Source: Alphaproteobacteria bacterium (GTDB lineage: Bacteria; Pseudomonadota; Alphaproteobacteria; JAEULC01). From it: a DNA stretch of 31,067 bases. Of this stretch, positions 16,007 to 24,438 are shown one piece after another (the first letter of the stretch is position 1; each line of letters opens with the position of its first letter). The notes under the pieces were generated by a model. That model saw only the letters and a program-made list of their open reading frames with translations, had not been told where the DNA came from and did not search any database. The DNA lies in the NCBI GenBank assembly GCA_020851015.1, contig JADZDN010000162.1, forward strand, positions 1-31,067, written 5' to 3'. The translations under genes were made by a program, and so were the position numbers.

Positions 16007-17140
16007 ATGTCGCTTGCCATGCGCGTTCTGGGTATCGCGGGACTGGGGTTCCTGGCCGCGGCGCTTTGCGTCGCCCCGCCACACCCGGCGGGCGCCCAGT
16101 CGCGAATCAAGGATGTCGCCGAGTTCGAGAGCGTGCGCGCCAACATGCTGATCGGCTACGGGCTGGTCGTGGGCCTGAACGGCACCGGCGACAAGCTCGA
16201 GAACTCGATCTTCACGCGCGAAAGCCTGATCGGCATGCTCGAGCGGCTGGGCGTCAACGCCCGCAGCGAGGCGCTGAAGACCAAGAACGTCGCGGCGGTG
16301 ATGGTGACAGCCACCCTGCCCGCCTTCACGCGCCAGGGCAACCGCATCGACGTCAGCGTTTCGACCATGGGCGACGCGACCAGCCTGCTGGGCGGCACGC
16401 TGCTGGTGACGCCGCTCCTGGGCGCCGACGCCGAGGTCTACGCGGTGGCGCAAGGGTCGGTCGCCGTGGCCGGCTTCTCCGCCGGCGGCGCCGCGCAGAC
16501 CGTCGTCAAGGGCGTGCCGACGACCGGGCGCATCGCCAACGGCGCCATCGTCGAAAAGGAGATCCGCTTCGAGCTGGGCCGGCTCAACAACCTGCGCCTG
16601 ACCCTGCGCAATCCCGACTTCACTACCTCGCGCCGCATCGCTCAGTCGATCAACGGCTTCATCGGCCAGCCGATCGCGCGCCCGATCGACAACGCCACGG
16701 TGATCGTGGGCGTGCCGCAGAACTATCCGGGCGAGACGGTCGCCCTGCTGACCGATATCGAGCAGCTGCCGGTCACGACCGACCAGGTCGCGCGCGTGGT
16801 GATCGACGAGACCACGGGCGTCATCGTGATGGGCGAGAACGTGCGCATCAGCACCGTGGCGGTGGCCCAGGGCAACCTGACGGTGCGCATCACCGAGACG
16901 CCGCAGGTCTCGCAGCCCGAGCCCTTCTCGAACACCGGCCGGACCGTCGTGGTGCCGCGCACCGACATCCAGGTCGACGAGAACTCGGACCGCAAGCTGA
17001 CCGTGCTGCCCGGCAGCGTGACGCTGCAGGAACTGGTCAACGGCCTGAACGCGATGGGCATCGGCCCGCGCGACCTGATCGCCATCCTGCAGGCGATCAA
17101 GGCGGCCGGCGCCATGCAGGCCGAAATCGTGACGATGTAG
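16007..17140 (+). CDS. flgI: Flagellar P-ring protein
   Basis: Forms the periplasmic P ring around the flagellar rod. The 377-residue product has a signal peptide (cleavage after AGA at residue 30) and the family blocks RIKDVAEFESVRANMLIGYGLVVGLNGTGD, KTKNVAAVMVTATLPAF, DVSVSTMGDATSLLGGTLL and the C-terminal LNAMGIGPRDLIAILQAIKAAGAMQAEIVTM. No strong Shine-Dalgarno sequence is seen; ATG 16019 is a possible alternative start. It is the first gene of a plus-strand flagellar operon, 11 bases from the rod-binding gene, and is preceded by a sigma-54-like promoter. Confidence 0.98.
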   Translation: MSLAMRVLGIAGLGFLAAALCVAPPHPAGAQSRIKDVAEFESVRANMLIGYGLVVGLNGTGDKLENSIFTRESLIGMLERLGVNARSEALKTKNVAAVMVTATLPAFTRQGNRIDVSVSTMGDATSLLGGTLLVTPLLGADAEVYAVAQGSVAVAGFSAGGAAQTVVKGVPTTGRIANGAIVEKEIRFELGRLNNLRLTLRNPDFTTSRRIAQSINGFIGQPIARPIDNATVIVGVPQNYPGETVALLTDIEQLPVTTDQVARVVIDETTGVIVMGENVRISTVAVAQGNLTVRITETPQVSQPEPFSNTGRTVVVPRTDIQVDENSDRKLTVLPGSVTLQELVNGLNAMGIGPRDLIAILQAIKAAGAMQAEIVTM

Positions 17141-17150
17141 GAGGCGCGCC

Positions 17151-17477
17151 ATGGCCGGCCCATCCGCGATCGCCACCCCCAGCATCGGCACCAGCGCCGT
17201 CGGCCGCGGCCCCTCCGCGCTCAACGCGCACGGCGATCCCGCGGCGGCGCGAAAGGCCGCCAAGGACTTCGAGGCGATGTTCCTGTCGCAAATGTTCGGC
17301 CACATGTTCGAGGGCATCAAGACGGACGGCCCGTTCGGCGGCGGGCATGCCGAGAAGATCTACCGCTCGCTGCTGGTCGACGAGTACGGCAAGGCGATGG
17401 CGAATGCCGGCGGCGTCGGCATCGCGGACCACGTCATGAAGGAAATCCTGCGCAACCAGGAGGCAAGCAAGCCATGA
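17151..17477 (+). CDS. flgJ: Rod-binding protein, FlgJ N-terminal domain type
   Basis: A 108-residue protein equal to the N-terminal rod-scaffolding domain of FlgJ: KAAKDFEAMFLSQMFGHMFEGI, then GGGHAEKIYRSLLVDEYGKAMANAGGVGIADHVMKEIL. The peptidoglycan hydrolase domain of enterobacterial FlgJ is absent, as is usual in alphaproteobacteria (Caulobacter calls this gene cheL). GGAGG lies seven bases upstream of the ATG. Its stop overlaps the next start as ATGA (17474-17477). Confidence 0.93.
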   Translation: MAGPSAIATPSIGTSAVGRGPSALNAHGDPAAARKAAKDFEAMFLSQMFGHMFEGIKTDGPFGGGHAEKIYRSLLVDEYGKAMANAGGVGIADHVMKEILRNQEASKP

Positions 17478-17971
17478 ACCAGAAGACGATCGTCGAGGCG
17501 GCGAAGGCCAGCGGCCCGAAGCCCCTTTCGCCGGAGGCCGCCAAGGGCGCGATCGACGAGCTGATCGCGACCGCCGGCCGGCTGATCGGCATGATGGAGC
17601 ACGAGACCGCGCTGCTCGACCGGATGAAGGTGTCCGAGATCGCCGCCGGGCAGGTGGAGAAGGACCGGCTCGCGCGCGGCTTCGAAGTCAAGCTCCGCGC
17701 GCTGGCAGGCGACAAGGCGGCCGTCAAGGCGCTTGCTCCCGCGCTGCGCGCCGAGTTCGAGCAGGCGATGGCGCGCTTCCGCGCCGCCATGGGCGCCAAC
17801 GAGCGCGCGCTGCGCGCGGCCCGCGAGGCCAACGAGCGGGTCGTGAAGTCGATCGTCGACGCCGCGCAGGCGCAGTCGGCGCCGCGCCATGCCTATTCCG
17901 CCGCCGGCACCATGGGCACCGCCGGCGCGCGCGAGCGCACCCAGCCGATCGCGCTGGACCAGCGGCTCTAG
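17474..17971 (+). CDS. flgN: FlgN-like flagellar export chaperone
   Basis: The 165-residue product is a long, mostly helical protein: IDELIATAGRLIGMMEHETALLDRMKV near 27-53 followed by a second amphipathic helix region to about residue 135 and a flexible tail. This is the FlgN pattern; FlgN holds FlgK and FlgL before export. The position directly before flgK and flgL supports it. Sequence conservation in this family is low, so the name rests on length, helix pattern and context. The start overlaps the end of flgJ by four bases. Confidence 0.75.
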   Translation: MNQKTIVEAAKASGPKPLSPEAAKGAIDELIATAGRLIGMMEHETALLDRMKVSEIAAGQVEKDRLARGFEVKLRALAGDKAAVKALAPALRAEFEQAMARFRAAMGANERALRAAREANERVVKSIVDAAQAQSAPRHAYSAAGTMGTAGARERTQPIALDQRL

Positions 17972-17999
17972 GACCTAGCCGCGAGAGGATGCCGCCGCC

Positions 18000-20117
18000 A
18001 TGTCGCTGACCGTAGCCCTTCGTACCGCCCTTTCGGCGCTGCAGACCACGCAGTCGCAGCTCCAGGTGACGTCGAACAACATCGCGAACGTCAACACGGC
18101 CGGCTACACGCGCAAGACCCAGACCGTTAGCTCGATCGTCCTGGACGGCACCGGCGCGGGTGTACGGGCCGACACGATCAAGCGCACCGTCGACGCCTTC
18201 CTGTCGCGCCAGGTGCGCGACCAGGCCAGCACCAGCAGCATGTACGCGGTGATGAACCAGTACCTGCAGAGCGTGCAGGACCAGTTCGGCACGCCGGCCG
18301 ACAACACCTCGCTGACCGGCTCGCTGTCGGCGCTGGCGAAGGCCATGGCGGCGCTGGCAAACACGCCGGAAAGCCCGACGCAGGCCTCGGCCGTGATCGG
18401 CCAGGCGCAGCTCCTGGCGCAGCAGCTCAACGCCTATTCATCGAGCCTCCAGGGCATGCGCGCCGACACGGACAAGGCCATCTCGGCCGCGGTGACCGAT
18501 ATCAACACGGCGCTCGACCGCATCGGCGAGCTGAACGCGCAGATCATGCGCGCCAAGGCGCTGAACCAGGGCATGGGCGACCTGCAGGACCAGCGCGACC
18601 AGCTCGTGCGGCAGGTCTCGGAATACATGGACGTGCGCAGCTACGAACGCGACGACGGCGAACTGGTGCTGATGACCGGCGCCGGCCGCCGGCTCGTCGA
18701 CGGCAACCAGGTCGAGCACCTGTCGCACACCTCCTCGGCCTCGCTGGCCACCAGCACGACCTATATCGACCCCTCGGTGACCGGCTTCTACAACACCGGC
18801 GGCGTCGCCGGCATCTACCTGGGCACCCCGCCCGACACCACCAACGGCACCAACGACATCACCAGCGAGATCGCCAACGGAAAGCTGAAGGCGCTGATCG
18901 GCCTGCGCGACGATTCGCTGCCGGGCATGCAGTCCTCGCTCGACGAGCTGGCGACGCAGCTGCGCGACGCGCTGAATGCCGCCCACAACAACGGCGCCGC
19001 CTTCCCGCCGCCCACCACGCTGACCGGCTCGCAGTCGGTGGTCGGCACCGATCCGTTCGGCGGCGCCGGCGCGTTCCGCATCGCGCTGGTGAACACGACG
19101 ACCGGCGCGGTCGCGAACGTCGCCGACATCAACCTGGCCGGCCTGACGACGGTCAACCAGGTCATCACCGCGATCAATACCGCCGCGGGCCTGGGCGGCA
19201 ACGTCACCGCGTCGATCGTCGGCGGCAAGCTGCAGCTCGCTACCGGCAACGGCACCGGCATCGTCATCAACGAGAACACCAGCGCGATTCCCGTGGGCGA
19301 CGACACGCGCGGCCTGTCGCAGTATTTCGGGCTGAACGATCTCTACGTTGCCGGCGCCAACTACGCCAGCTACGACAGCAACGTGCAGGCCAGCCCGACC
19401 GCAGCGCTGGGCCTCACCGGGCCGCTGACCTTCCGGTTCGGCGCGTCGACGGTCAACGTCGCGGTGGCGGCGACCGACAGCCTGGTCGACATCGCCGCCG
19501 CGATCAACGGCACCGCCGCGCTGAGCGCCGCCGGCATCCAGGCCGGCGTCATCGCCGATGCGTCCGGGTTCCGCCTGCGCGTCGCCGACGCCGGCGGCGA
19601 CAACTTCCTCGTCAGCAGCGCCGGCACGGCGGTCACGGGCCTCGGCATGACGGCCCAGCGCGTCGGCTCGGCCGCGCAGATCGCGGTCCGCCAGACGCTG
19701 GTGACCAACCCGAACCTGGTCACGCGCGGCGACGTATCGACCACCGCGGTCGTCGGCGACCTCGACATCGGCAGCGGCGACGCCGACGCGGCGCAGCGCA
19801 TGGCCGACGTGTTCGCCGCGACGCTGGCGTTCCCGGCCAACGGCAACAACCTGCCGGCGCTGAACGCGACGCTGGGCGGCTTCGCGACGCAGGTCGTCTC
19901 GTCGGCCGCGACGCAGGCTTCCACCGCGTCGAGCCAGCTCGACTACGCCAAGAGTCTTCTGACGCAACTCGACACGCGGCTGCAGAACGACAGCGGCGTC
20001 AACCTGGACGAGGAGCTGGCCAACCTGACCGTGCTGCAGAACGCCTATGGCGCGGCCGCGCGGGTGATCACGGTGACCAACGACCTCTTCGGCGAACTGA
20101 CCAACATCGTGCGATAG
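18000..20117 (+). CDS. flgK: Flagellar hook-associated protein 1
   Basis: First of the two junction proteins between hook and filament. The 705-residue product has the axial-protein ends: an N-terminal LRTALSALQTTQSQLQVTSNNIANVNTAGYTRKT helix (residues 7-40) and a C-terminal heptad region ending LDEELANLTVLQNAYGAAARVITVTNDLFGELTNIVR. The middle (about 230-640) is a variable, Ala/Gly/Thr-rich surface domain and makes the protein long for FlgK. It has no signal peptide because it leaves through the flagellar export channel. A purine stretch AGAGGA precedes the ATG. flgL follows after 20 bases. Confidence 0.97.
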   Translation: MSLTVALRTALSALQTTQSQLQVTSNNIANVNTAGYTRKTQTVSSIVLDGTGAGVRADTIKRTVDAFLSRQVRDQASTSSMYAVMNQYLQSVQDQFGTPADNTSLTGSLSALAKAMAALANTPESPTQASAVIGQAQLLAQQLNAYSSSLQGMRADTDKAISAAVTDINTALDRIGELNAQIMRAKALNQGMGDLQDQRDQLVRQVSEYMDVRSYERDDGELVLMTGAGRRLVDGNQVEHLSHTSSASLATSTTYIDPSVTGFYNTGGVAGIYLGTPPDTTNGTNDITSEIANGKLKALIGLRDDSLPGMQSSLDELATQLRDALNAAHNNGAAFPPPTTLTGSQSVVGTDPFGGAGAFRIALVNTTTGAVANVADINLAGLTTVNQVITAINTAAGLGGNVTASIVGGKLQLATGNGTGIVINENTSAIPVGDDTRGLSQYFGLNDLYVAGANYASYDSNVQASPTAALGLTGPLTFRFGASTVNVAVAATDSLVDIAAAINGTAALSAAGIQAGVIADASGFRLRVADAGGDNFLVSSAGTAVTGLGMTAQRVGSAAQIAVRQTLVTNPNLVTRGDVSTTAVVGDLDIGSGDADAAQRMADVFAATLAFPANGNNLPALNATLGGFATQVVSSAATQASTASSQLDYAKSLLTQLDTRLQNDSGVNLDEELANLTVLQNAYGAAARVITVTNDLFGELTNIVR

Positions 20118-20137
20118 GCGGACAGGCGGTACGTGCC

Positions 20138-21190
20138 ATGACCCGGATCTCGACCCTCGCGCAGTCCACGCTGCTGACCTCCTACATGCTGGGGACGCAG
20201 TCGCGCATCGCCGACACCCAGGTGCAGGTCGGCACCGGACAGAAATCGCAGCGCTATGCCGGCATCGCGCCGGACGCATCGCGCCTCTTGAACCTGGAAA
20301 CCCAGCGCGACAGCGCGCAGGCCTATGTCGCCAACATCACGACGGTGCAGACGCGCCTGAAGCTGATGAATTCCGGTCTCGAGAGCATCGAAGACGTCGC
20401 CAACGACATGAAGAGCCTCCTGACCAGCACGATCAACACCCAGGCCGCCTACGACGGCGCGATCTGGAACCGCGCCGACGACGTGCTGAAGCAGATCCAG
20501 GAGGTGCTGAACACGCAGGACGATTCGGGCTACCTGTTCGCCGGCGCGCGCCGCGACAAGGCGCCGGTCGACCTGACCTACGCCACGATCAACGCGGCCC
20601 CGCCCTTCCCCGCCGCGCCGGCGGGCGGCCCGCCGCCGCTCGCCCCCGCGCCGCCGCTGACCCTGGCCCAGATCGACCAGATCGCGTCCGCCTACTACAG
20701 CGGCTCGACCACCAGCAGCAACCTCAGCATCCGCGTCAGCGACAACGTCGCGCCGATCAGCTACGGCGTGACCGCCGACGCCGAGGCGTTCAAGTTCCTG
20801 ATCGCCGGCCTGCACATGGTGCGCCAGGCGAACACCAAGTTCCCGGCCAATCCGACGGCGACCACGGACATCGACCAGGCCTACCTGCAGAGCGGACTGG
20901 AGCTGATCAGCAAGGCCATCGCCGGAGAGCCGACGGCGAACTACCCGGTCCAGGCGCAGGGGCTGCGCCAGCTCGCCGGGCAGGTCGCCGCGACCAACGG
21001 CGTGCTGGGCACGATGCTCGAGCGCCACACCAAGTTCATCGGTTACGCCGAGACGACCATCAGCGACATCGAGCAGGTCGATCCGGCCGAGGCCGCCGTG
21101 AAGCTGAACAGCGACCAGCTCGCCCTGCAGGCGTCCCTCAGCACCATCGCGCGCCTCAAGGACATCACCCTCTTGAACTATCTGAGCTAA
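20138..21190 (+). CDS. flgL: Flagellar hook-associated protein 3 (flagellin-like junction protein)
   Basis: Second junction protein. The 350-residue product shows the flagellin-type N-terminus (ISTLAQSTLLTSYMLGTQSRIADTQVQVGTGQKSQRYAGI, residues 4-43), the RADDVLKQIQEVLNTQDDSGYLFAGAR block near 113-139 and a C-terminal coiled region ending LNSDQLALQASLSTIARLKDITLLNYLS. A proline-rich insert follows at about residues 152-175 in the surface-exposed part, as seen in other alphaproteobacterial FlgL proteins. It is the last recognised structural flagellar gene of the plus-strand operon. Confidence 0.96.
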   Translation: MTRISTLAQSTLLTSYMLGTQSRIADTQVQVGTGQKSQRYAGIAPDASRLLNLETQRDSAQAYVANITTVQTRLKLMNSGLESIEDVANDMKSLLTSTINTQAAYDGAIWNRADDVLKQIQEVLNTQDDSGYLFAGARRDKAPVDLTYATINAAPPFPAAPAGGPPPLAPAPPLTLAQIDQIASAYYSGSTTSSNLSIRVSDNVAPISYGVTADAEAFKFLIAGLHMVRQANTKFPANPTATTDIDQAYLQSGLELISKAIAGEPTANYPVQAQGLRQLAGQVAATNGVLGTMLERHTKFIGYAETTISDIEQVDPAEAAVKLNSDQLALQASLSTIARLKDITLLNYLS

Positions 21191-21201
21191 GGAGCCTTTC
21201 C

Positions 21202-21462
21202 ATGTCCGTCTTCCCTGCCGCCACCACCTACGAAACCGAGAACGCCGCCGCCGAGCCGCGCCTGACGGTCCAGCACGGCGTCATCATTCGCAACACCGAA
21301 AGCCTGCGCAAGCTGAACGAACTGCTTGCCACGGGGTGGCGCGTCATCAACAGCACGGCATTCGAACCCGGCGCCGTGCTGATGGTGATCGAGGCCGAAG
21401 GCGATCCCGAATCGATCGCGGAGTTCCGCCAGGTGTTCGGCACCCCGGCCGGCACGGCCTGA
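21202..21462 (+). CDS. Small conserved-looking protein of unknown function
   Basis: I do not recognise the family. The 86-residue product is soluble, with a disordered start and a compact part from about residue 25: HGVIIRNTESLRKLNELLATGWRVINSTAFEPGAVLMVIEAE, which reads as strand-helix-strand-strand. AAGGAG seven bases upstream of the ATG is a strong ribosome-binding site, and codon use matches its neighbours, so it is a real gene. It begins 11 bases after flgL, so it belongs to the same transcript, between the junction proteins and the glycosyltransferase-like genes. Confidence 0.75.
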   Translation: MSVFPAATTYETENAAAEPRLTVQHGVIIRNTESLRKLNELLATGWRVINSTAFEPGAVLMVIEAEGDPESIAEFRQVFGTPAGTA

Positions 21463-21516
21463 TCGCGTCCCGGCAGCGGCCGCGACGAACCCCGATCGAA
21501 CGTCCGCGCAGTTTCC

Positions 21517-22794
21517 ATGGCCGCGAGCGACAGCCTGGACCTTGCGATCGCCCACGGCGCGGCGTCGGCGGATGCGCTGTGCGATCTTGCCGTCGGGCAC
21601 CATCGCAACGGCGAGCCCGAGCGCGCGGTCGCCGCCTGCATCGAGGCGCTGGCGCTCGCGCCCGATCACGGACCGGCGCGGCTCAACCTCGCCTGCATCC
21701 TGCGCGAGCTGGACCGGCTGGAGGAGGCCGTCGCGCACGCGAGCCGGGCCGAAGCGGTCGGACTGGCCCGCGGCGACCGCGGCCTCGTGGCGGACGCGCG
21801 CTTCAACCGCGGCCTCGCGCGCCTTGGCCTCGGCGAGCTGGCCGAGGGCTGGGCCGACTGGGACGCGCGGCTCAGCCAGCCGCAATGGCTGCGCTTCGAT
21901 CCGGCCCGGCGCTGGAACGGCGAACCCCTCGCGGGCCGCCGGCTGGTGGTGCGCCGCGAACAGGGCATCGGCGACGAGCTGGTCTTCGCCACCTGCTACC
22001 GAGCGCTGCTTGAGCGCTGTGCCGGGCCGGAGGGCGGGCCGGTACTCTTCGAATGCGACCTGCGGATCGAAGCCGCGCTGGCGCGCGCTTTGCCCGGCGC
22101 GGCGCTGCACGGCATCGACACGGTTGCCGGACGCGCCGCCGCGCAGGCCGGGCGGACGGTTCCGCCCAGCGCGCGGCGCGCGCCGGAAGGCGACCTCTGG
22201 GTAGCGGCGGGCAGCCTGCCCGGGCTGGTCGGGCGGCCGATCGACCTTGCCCCCGACGGCGCCTTGCTGGCGCCCCTGCCCGCGCTCGCGACGCATTGGC
22301 GCCAACGGGTCGATGCGCTCCCCAGTGCCGGCCCGGTGGTCGGGCTGTGCTGGCGCAGCAGCATGGCCGGCAACCGCCGCGACCGGCTGCAGGCGGCGAT
22401 CGGCGACCTGGCCCCCCTGCTGCGGTTGCCGGGCATCCGCCCGGTCGGCCTGCAGATCGCCCCGCGGCCGGAGGAACTGGCGGAGGCCGAGGCGCTCGCC
22501 GGCCGCAAGCTGGAAACCTTCGCCGACCTCGACCTCGCCAACGATTTCGAGCAGGCGCTGGCGCTGGTCGCCGCCTGCGACCTGGTGATCGCCGTCGGCA
22601 CCTGGATCGTGCCGCTGGCCGGCATGGCCGGCACGCCCGCCTGGTACCTGATGCCGCTGCGCGACTACTGGACGGTCGGGACCGAGACGATCCCCTGGTT
22701 CGACGACACGCGCTGCTACGACGCGCGCGAGGGCCGGTTCGCCGATGCGGCGGCGCGGATGGCGCAAGACATCCGGCTCGGAGGCTGGCGATGA
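21517..22794 (+). CDS. TPR protein with GT9-like glycosyltransferase domain, divergent copy
   Basis: The 425-residue product starts with a short TPR array (about residues 20-115) and continues into a GT-B-like domain of the type found in TPR proteins annotated as glycosyltransferase 9-like: LVVRREQGIGDELVFA (144-159), then VGLCWRSSMAGNRRDR, and a late FADLDLANDFEQALALVAACDLVIA. The motif that usually reads S-V-D-T-x-x-x-H is here AVGTWIVPLAG (359-369), so Asp and His are lost. It may be a non-catalytic partner of the next gene, with which it overlaps as ATGA (22791-22794). The flagellar context suggests a role in filament protein modification. Confidence 0.8.
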   Translation: MAASDSLDLAIAHGAASADALCDLAVGHHRNGEPERAVAACIEALALAPDHGPARLNLACILRELDRLEEAVAHASRAEAVGLARGDRGLVADARFNRGLARLGLGELAEGWADWDARLSQPQWLRFDPARRWNGEPLAGRRLVVRREQGIGDELVFATCYRALLERCAGPEGGPVLFECDLRIEAALARALPGAALHGIDTVAGRAAAQAGRTVPPSARRAPEGDLWVAAGSLPGLVGRPIDLAPDGALLAPLPALATHWRQRVDALPSAGPVVGLCWRSSMAGNRRDRLQAAIGDLAPLLRLPGIRPVGLQIAPRPEELAEAEALAGRKLETFADLDLANDFEQALALVAACDLVIAVGTWIVPLAGMAGTPAWYLMPLRDYWTVGTETIPWFDDTRCYDAREGRFADAAARMAQDIRLGGWR

Positions 22795-24428
22795 GCGCGG
22801 CCGAGGCCGGATCGGCCCAGACCGGATCGGCCCAGACCGGACCGGCCCAGACCGGGGCGGCCGAGAGCGGCTTGCCGGTGGTCGTCGAGCGTCTGCGGGC
22901 GCACGACTTCCTCGGCGCGGCCGAGGCCGCCGAGGGCGCACTGGCGCAGTCGCCCGGCCATCCCGACCTGCTGCACCTGCTGGGGCTGGCGCGGCGCCAT
23001 CTGGGCCAGATCGATTCCGCCATCGGCGCGCTGGAGCAGGCCGCGGCGGCCGATCCGCGGCGCGCGTCGTTCCACTTCAACCTCGGCCAGGTCTATGCCG
23101 CGCGCGGCAGCCGCGCCGCCGCGATCGACAGCCTGCTGCGCGCGCTGGCGCTCGACCCCGGCCATCCGCGGGCGCGCTACGAGCTGGCCTGCCTGTGGCG
23201 CGCAGAGGGCGATCTCGACCGCGCGGAGCGCGAGCTGCGCGCCTGCCTGGCGAAAGGCGCCGACGATGCCCGCATCCATGTCGAGCTGACCGCGACGCTG
23301 CTGGACCGCGGACGGCCGGACCTGGTGCTGCCGGTCGCCAAGGCCGGGCTTGTGTTGGCGCCCGAGCTGGCCGCGCTGCACGCCAACCTGGGCAATGCGC
23401 TGCGCGACATCGGCCGCCCGAAGCAGGCGATCGCGTCCTACGACCGCGCGCTCGGCCTGGCGCCGGACAGCATCGAGATCCGGCTGAACCGCGCCATGGC
23501 GCTGCTGCGCGCCGGCCGGCTGGCCGAAGGCTTCCCGGCCTACGAGGTCCGCCTGGCCAAGCCCGGCATGGTGCGCCCGGCGCTCGCCGCGCTGCCCGCC
23601 TGGGACGGTTCGTTCGCGCCGGCGGGCCGGACCCTGCTGCTGCATGGCGAGCAGGGTCATGGCGACAGCATCCAGTTCATCCGCTACGCGGGCTTGGCGC
23701 GGCGCCGCGGCGCGCGCGTGCTGGTGGAATGCCAGGAGCGGCTTCACCGCCTGTTCGCCGGCCAGGGCGACGGCCTGGCAGACGCGGTGTTCGTGCGCGG
23801 GCGCGAGGTTCCGCGCTGCGACGCACGCGCGTCGCTGCTCAGCATGCCGGCATTGATGCAGACCGACCTGATGTCGATCCCCGCCGCCACGCCCTACCTG
23901 CGGCCCGTGCCGGGCGTGGCGTTCGACCTGCCGCAAGCGCCGCCGTCGGCGCGGCTGAAGGTCGGGCTGGTGTGGTCGGGCAATCCCGGCCACCAGCAGG
24001 ATCACCTGCGGTCCTGCCCGCTCTCCTTCCTGGCCCCCGTGCTGGCCCTGCCGGACATCGCGGTCTACCCGCTGCAGCTCGAGATCGGCGCGGCGGAGCG
24101 CGCGCAGCTTGCAGCCGCGCCATCGGTGGTTTTCGTCGATCGTCCGCAGGCGGATTTCGCCGATGCGGCGGCCGCCATGATGCAGCTCGACCTGATCGTC
24201 AGCGTGGACACCGCGACCGCGCATCTCGCCGGCGCGCTGGGGCGGCCGGGGATCGTGCTGCTGTCGCAGGGCGCGGACTGGCGCTGGATGGTGGACCGCG
24301 AGGACAGCCCGTGGTACCCGACCCTGACGCTGATCCGCCAAGCCCGCCCCGGCGACTGGGCCGGCGTGGCGCGGCGGCTGGCCGAACGCCTGCGCGCGAT
24401 GCCGGGCACGCCGTTGCCGTCACGCTGA
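22791..24428 (+). CDS. TPR protein with GT9-like glycosyltransferase domain
   Basis: The 545-residue product has about six TPR units (residues 30-255), for example ALHANLGNALRDIGRPKQAIASYDRALGLAP, followed by a GT-B-like domain with LLHGEQGHGDSIQFIRYA (283-300), KVGLVWSGNPGHQQDH and an intact SVDTATAHLAGALG (471-484) plus DWRWMVDREDSPWYPT. This is the domain plan of FlmG-like flagellin glycosyltransferases, where the TPR part holds the flagellin; that role is inferred here from domains and position. The N-terminus carries a small tandem repeat (GSAQTGSAQTG...). The frame is open far upstream, but ATG 22791 overlaps the previous stop and starts the protein cleanly. Confidence 0.85.
   Translation: MSAAEAGSAQTGSAQTGPAQTGAAESGLPVVVERLRAHDFLGAAEAAEGALAQSPGHPDLLHLLGLARRHLGQIDSAIGALEQAAAADPRRASFHFNLGQVYAARGSRAAAIDSLLRALALDPGHPRARYELACLWRAEGDLDRAERELRACLAKGADDARIHVELTATLLDRGRPDLVLPVAKAGLVLAPELAALHANLGNALRDIGRPKQAIASYDRALGLAPDSIEIRLNRAMALLRAGRLAEGFPAYEVRLAKPGMVRPALAALPAWDGSFAPAGRTLLLHGEQGHGDSIQFIRYAGLARRRGARVLVECQERLHRLFAGQGDGLADAVFVRGREVPRCDARASLLSMPALMQTDLMSIPAATPYLRPVPGVAFDLPQAPPSARLKVGLVWSGNPGHQQDHLRSCPLSFLAPVLALPDIAVYPLQLEIGAAERAQLAAAPSVVFVDRPQADFADAAAAMMQLDLIVSVDTATAHLAGALGRPGIVLLSQGADWRWMVDREDSPWYPTLTLIRQARPGDWAGVARRLAERLRAMPGTPLPSR
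22809..22868 (+). repeat. 15-base tandem repeat at the 5' end of the TPR glycosyltransferase gene
   Basis: The unit GGATCGGCCCAGACC occurs twice exactly (22809-22838), a third time with one change (22839-22853) and a fourth time degenerate. It encodes a (G-S/P-A-Q-T) linker. The unit is a multiple of three, so gain or loss of copies would keep the frame. Confidence 0.9.
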
Positions 24429-24438
24429 GGGCCGGCCG

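Noticed and set aside
20590..20665. Proline-rich low-complexity stretch in flgL as an insertion or error
   Set aside because: Frame and flanks are intact, and comparable Pro-rich surface loops occur in other alphaproteobacterial FlgL proteins.
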